Assembly: GCA_019347795.1 (NCBI GenBank)
Contig: JAHWKS010000255.1
Location: 1 to 7,312, forward strand
Origin: Planctomycetota bacterium
Lineage (GTDB): Bacteria; Planctomycetota; Planctomycetia; Pirellulales; Pirellulaceae
Reading direction: 5' to 3'
DNA length: 7,312 nucleotides
Positions 5,145-7,312 of the stretch are shown here, one piece after another. How positions within the stretch are numbered: the stretch's first letter is position 1; every line of letters begins with the position of its first letter. The notes below the pieces were generated by a model. That model searched no databases and had not been told where the DNA came from. It saw nothing but the letters and a program-made list of their open reading frames with translations. Both the position numbers and the translations under genes were made by a program.

Positions 5145-7312
5145 TCAGCGTGGCTGCGAAAGCGGCGCCGGAATGACCACTTCCGGGATCTCCTCCAGCG
5201 GCGCCGGATAAACCTGCTCAAAGGAAAGCGGCGGGTGGGCCTCGTGCGGCGGGTGCGGCGGATCGAGGTTGCGGATCTTCCCCGGGACCCCCGGGTCCGG
5301 CGGCTCGCCCACGAGGATCGTCGGAGCTTCCCCTTCCCGCCACGGCAGCCCGAGTCGAGAGTATTCGCGCAGCGGATGCCCCCAGGGCGCCAGCCCTTCA
5401 CGGAGGTGCGTCTCGACCGTGCGGTCCCCCACGCCGGCGGTCTCCACAATCTCGGTCCGCAGGTTGATCGCCTCCAGGCTTTCCGGATCGAAGTGGATGG
5501 CGAGGTTCGCGTACCGCAGCGCGACGTCGGCGTCTCCCGCCGTCCACGCCGCCCGCGCTTTGCGGGCGTACTGCATCCCGTAATATCGCTGGGCGAAGGG
5601 ATTCATCTTGTCGTACCGCACATCCTGGCGCCGCAGGTATTCCGCCTTGCTCTCGGCGCCCTCCACCGCGGCCGCGGAAGAGCTGACGATCCGCGGCGTG
5701 AGCAGCACGAGGGTTTCTGTTCGGCGCAGCGTTTCCTCCTTACGTCGGAACGCGGCGCCGACCAGCGGCAAGGCCCCCAGGACTGGGATTTGCGTCGAGT
5801 TGGTGATTAGATCCTCTTTAATCAAGCCCCCCAGCACCACCGTGGCGCCGTCGCGGCACATGACGTTTGTGGTGACTTGCGTCAGGGTTTTATTCGGAAG
5901 CGGGGGGGTTGTCGTCTTGTCAATTGTCCCGCTCGACAACTCGGGGTGGACCTCGAGGCGGATCATGCCATCGGTCGAGATGAACGGCCGGATGTGCAAT
6001 TTCGTCCCCACTTGGAGAAACTCGACCGACTGTTGCTGGTTCCCGGACGCGCTGGTGGCGATGCCGCCGAGATAGCCAATGTCTTCGCCAATGTGGACCT
6101 CCGCCCGTTGCTTATTAAGGACCATAACTCGGGGCGCGGCGACGATGTTCGTGTCTCCCACTTGCTCCAGAGCTGCGAGAAATGACTCGACGCTCGCGCC
6201 GAGGAAGGCGAACCTGAGGCCGCCAGCCAACGCGCCGTTCGCCGGCGTGCCCAACAAGATGTCCCCGTGGTCGCGCAAAAGCGTGAGATCGACACCAAAG
6301 GAATTCTCATCCTCCAGCCCCACCGTAATGATCATCGCCTCAATGGCCACCTGCAACGGCCGTGAATCCACCTCCAGCACAAGCTGATCGACGTGGTTGA
6401 GTACCGACTCATAATCCTGCACGAGCACCACTTCGGCGCCGCTGAACGAGTTGCCTCCCGCCTGATCGTGGTCCGTCCCGATCCCGACTTGGGCGGCATT
6501 GGAAACTGAGATCTTGCCGACCGTGGGCGTGATGATCGGCGACAGCAGCTTTTCCAGCTCCGCGGCGGTGATGTAGTTCGGCCGGTAGACGCGGGTGCTG
6601 ATGCGATCGTGCGCGTGGTCGATGGCCACGAACTCTTCGGGCGTGGCGACGTAGATCACATTCCCCTCGCGGCGGGCGACGAAGCCGGTGGCCTTGAGCA
6701 CCGCGTCGAGGGCGGCGTCGGCGGTGACGCCGGAGAGCCGGGCCGTGACGGCGCCTTGCACCGTGGGGCTGGCGATGATGTTCAACCCATGCTGCTCGCT
6801 GAGCAGCTCCAGCACCTGCCGGAGATCGGAGTTCCGCAGGTTGAGCACGAGCCGGCCGTCCCCTTCATCGGGCAGGATTCGCGTCTCGCGAGTTTCCGGC
6901 GGGGCCGGGAGCGGCGCGGCGTCGGGCGGCCTCGGCGGCGCGAGCTCGGGGTCCTCGCTCTCCGCGGGCGCCGGTTGTTGAAACGTCGTCAGCCGGGTTT
7001 GCAACGACTCGCGCTGACGATCGGCGATTTCCTCCGCCCGTCGCAGCTTCTCCTCGATCCGCCCCATTTGCTGGGCGAGCGTCAACTGAAAGACCGAATC
7101 TTGGGCCGGCGCTGAGAGAGCGGGCGCGGAAGGCGGAGGAGTCTCACGCGCGGCGGGGTCCGAAGATTCCTCGGCGCCGGGCTTCACGTCATGCGAGGCG
7201 ACCCGCGTCTCGGCCATCGGCGCCCAAGGCGGGCGCAGCGCCGCCGCGTCGCCGGGCGGCTCGGCGCGCGTCGCCAGCGACACCGCCAGAGCGAAGCCTC
7301 CCGCGGCGAACA
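5145..7312 (-). CDS. Outer-membrane secretin (GspD/PilQ superfamily), 5' partial
   Basis: Residues are numbered from the GTG at 7283. The protein has a coiled-coil-like helix (63-100), a Pro/Ala-rich linker (101-138), an STN/N0 domain (145-213: LVLNLRNSDLRQVLELLSEQ), one secretin_N (N1-type) domain with a glycine-rich insert (229-305) and the secretin barrel domain (311-533). The barrel holds VAAPRVMVLN (381-390), GATVVLGGLI (479-488), IPVLGALPLVGAAF (499-512) and TETLVLLTPRIV (522-533), all hallmark secretin motifs. A 180-residue C-terminal extension follows, with one TPR-like helix pair (about 573-606) and a proline-rich tail. Secretins form large multimeric outer-membrane channels for type II secretion or type IV pili. 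One N1 repeat makes this shorter than typical GspD, and no BON domain is seen, which argues against CpaC/RcpA. The frame stays open beyond GTG-7283 and reads FAAGGFALAVSLATRA, the core of a signal peptide. The true start therefore lies at or outside the window edge. It heads an operon with the TPR lipoprotein. Confidence 0.93.
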   Translation of the reverse strand, partial: FAAGGFALAVSLATRAEPPGDAAALRPPWAPMAETRVASHDVKPGAEESSDPAARETPPPSAPALSAPAQDSVFQLTLAQQMGRIEEKLRRAEEIADRQRESLQTRLTTFQQPAPAESEDPELAPPRPPDAAPLPAPPETRETRILPDEGDGRLVLNLRNSDLRQVLELLSEQHGLNIIASPTVQGAVTARLSGVTADAALDAVLKATGFVARREGNVIYVATPEEFVAIDHAHDRISTRVYRPNYITAAELEKLLSPIITPTVGKISVSNAAQVGIGTDHDQAGGNSFSGAEVVLVQDYESVLNHVDQLVLEVDSRPLQVAIEAMIITVGLEDENSFGVDLTLLRDHGDILLGTPANGALAGGLRFAFLGASVESFLAALEQVGDTNIVAAPRVMVLNKQRAEVHIGEDIGYLGGIATSASGNQQQSVEFLQVGTKLHIRPFISTDGMIRLEVHPELSSGTIDKTTTPPLPNKTLTQVTTNVMCRDGATVVLGGLIKEDLITNSTQIPVLGALPLVGAAFRRKEETLRRTETLVLLTPRIVSSSAAAVEGAESKAEYLRRQDVRYDKMNPFAQRYYGMQYARKARAAWTAGDADVALRYANLAIHFDPESLEAINLRTEIVETAGVGDRTVETHLREGLAPWGHPLREYSRLGLPWREGEAPTILVGEPPDPGVPGKIRNLDPPHPPHEAHPPLSFEQVYPAPLEEIPEVVIPAPLSQPR

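Noticed and set aside
4507..5211. Plus-strand frame of 234 codons over the repeat element and opposite the lipoprotein gene
   Set aside because: The Gly/Val-rich translation is the antisense of the TPR gene, and its N-terminal part is only the hairpin element read through. No domain or start signal is seen.
4460..5449. Minus-strand frame of 329 codons across the lipoprotein and the end of the secretin
   Set aside because: The translation is very rich in Arg and Pro and crosses two well-supported genes in another frame. It is a GC-bias artefact.
5551..5567. GCCCGC-GCTTT-GCGGGC hairpin in the secretin gene, and the CCCGGG-ACC-CCCGGG repeat at 5281-5295
   Set aside because: Short GC-only palindromes within Ala/Arg and Pro/Gly codons are expected in GC-rich coding DNA and have no supporting context.

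Overview
The window is GC-rich bacterial DNA with two converging transcription units and about 300 bases between them. A planctomycete, or a close relative in the PVC group, is the best guess. The evidence is the style of the large surface protein: cadherin-like and Ig-like domains, then RTX repeats, then a particular C-terminal block ending in DDLDWI. A second sign is the dense small-hairpin DNA between the genes. This assignment comes from remembered family patterns and not from a search.

Left part (2-4324, + strand): the 3' portion of one very large gene. The frame is already open at the left edge, so the N-terminus is missing. The visible 1,440 or so residues contain no cysteine. They are built as the end of a beta domain, a helical segment, five or so diverse Ig/cadherin-like domains, six tandem Ig-like repeats of 76-80 residues, a PKD-like domain, six RTX calcium-binding nonapeptides and a C-terminal block. 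It is most likely a secreted or cell-surface adhesin or matrix protein.

Middle (4325-4620, extending into the next gene to 4675): no gene, but densely structured. It holds a REP-like imperfect palindrome (4436-4505), a small hairpin (4528-4552), and a compact element of about 122 bp (4554-4675). The element carries three related GCCNN-TTC-NNGGC mini-hairpins plus a fourth hairpin. Its right end lies inside the neighbouring minus-strand gene and supplies that protein's last 16-17 residues and its stop codon. Its left half, followed by T-runs, also looks like a terminator for the + strand gene.

Right part (7312-4621, - strand): a two-gene operon. The first gene encodes an outer-membrane secretin (type II secretion / type IV pilus superfamily) with a signal peptide that starts outside the window. 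Five bases after its stop comes a small TPR lipoprotein, a plausible pilotin or assembly factor for that secretin. The secretin and lipoprotein probably act together in building an outer-membrane export or pilus pore. A functional link to the convergent surface protein is possible but not shown by the sequence.

No RNA gene, CRISPR array, transposase or complete insertion sequence is visible.
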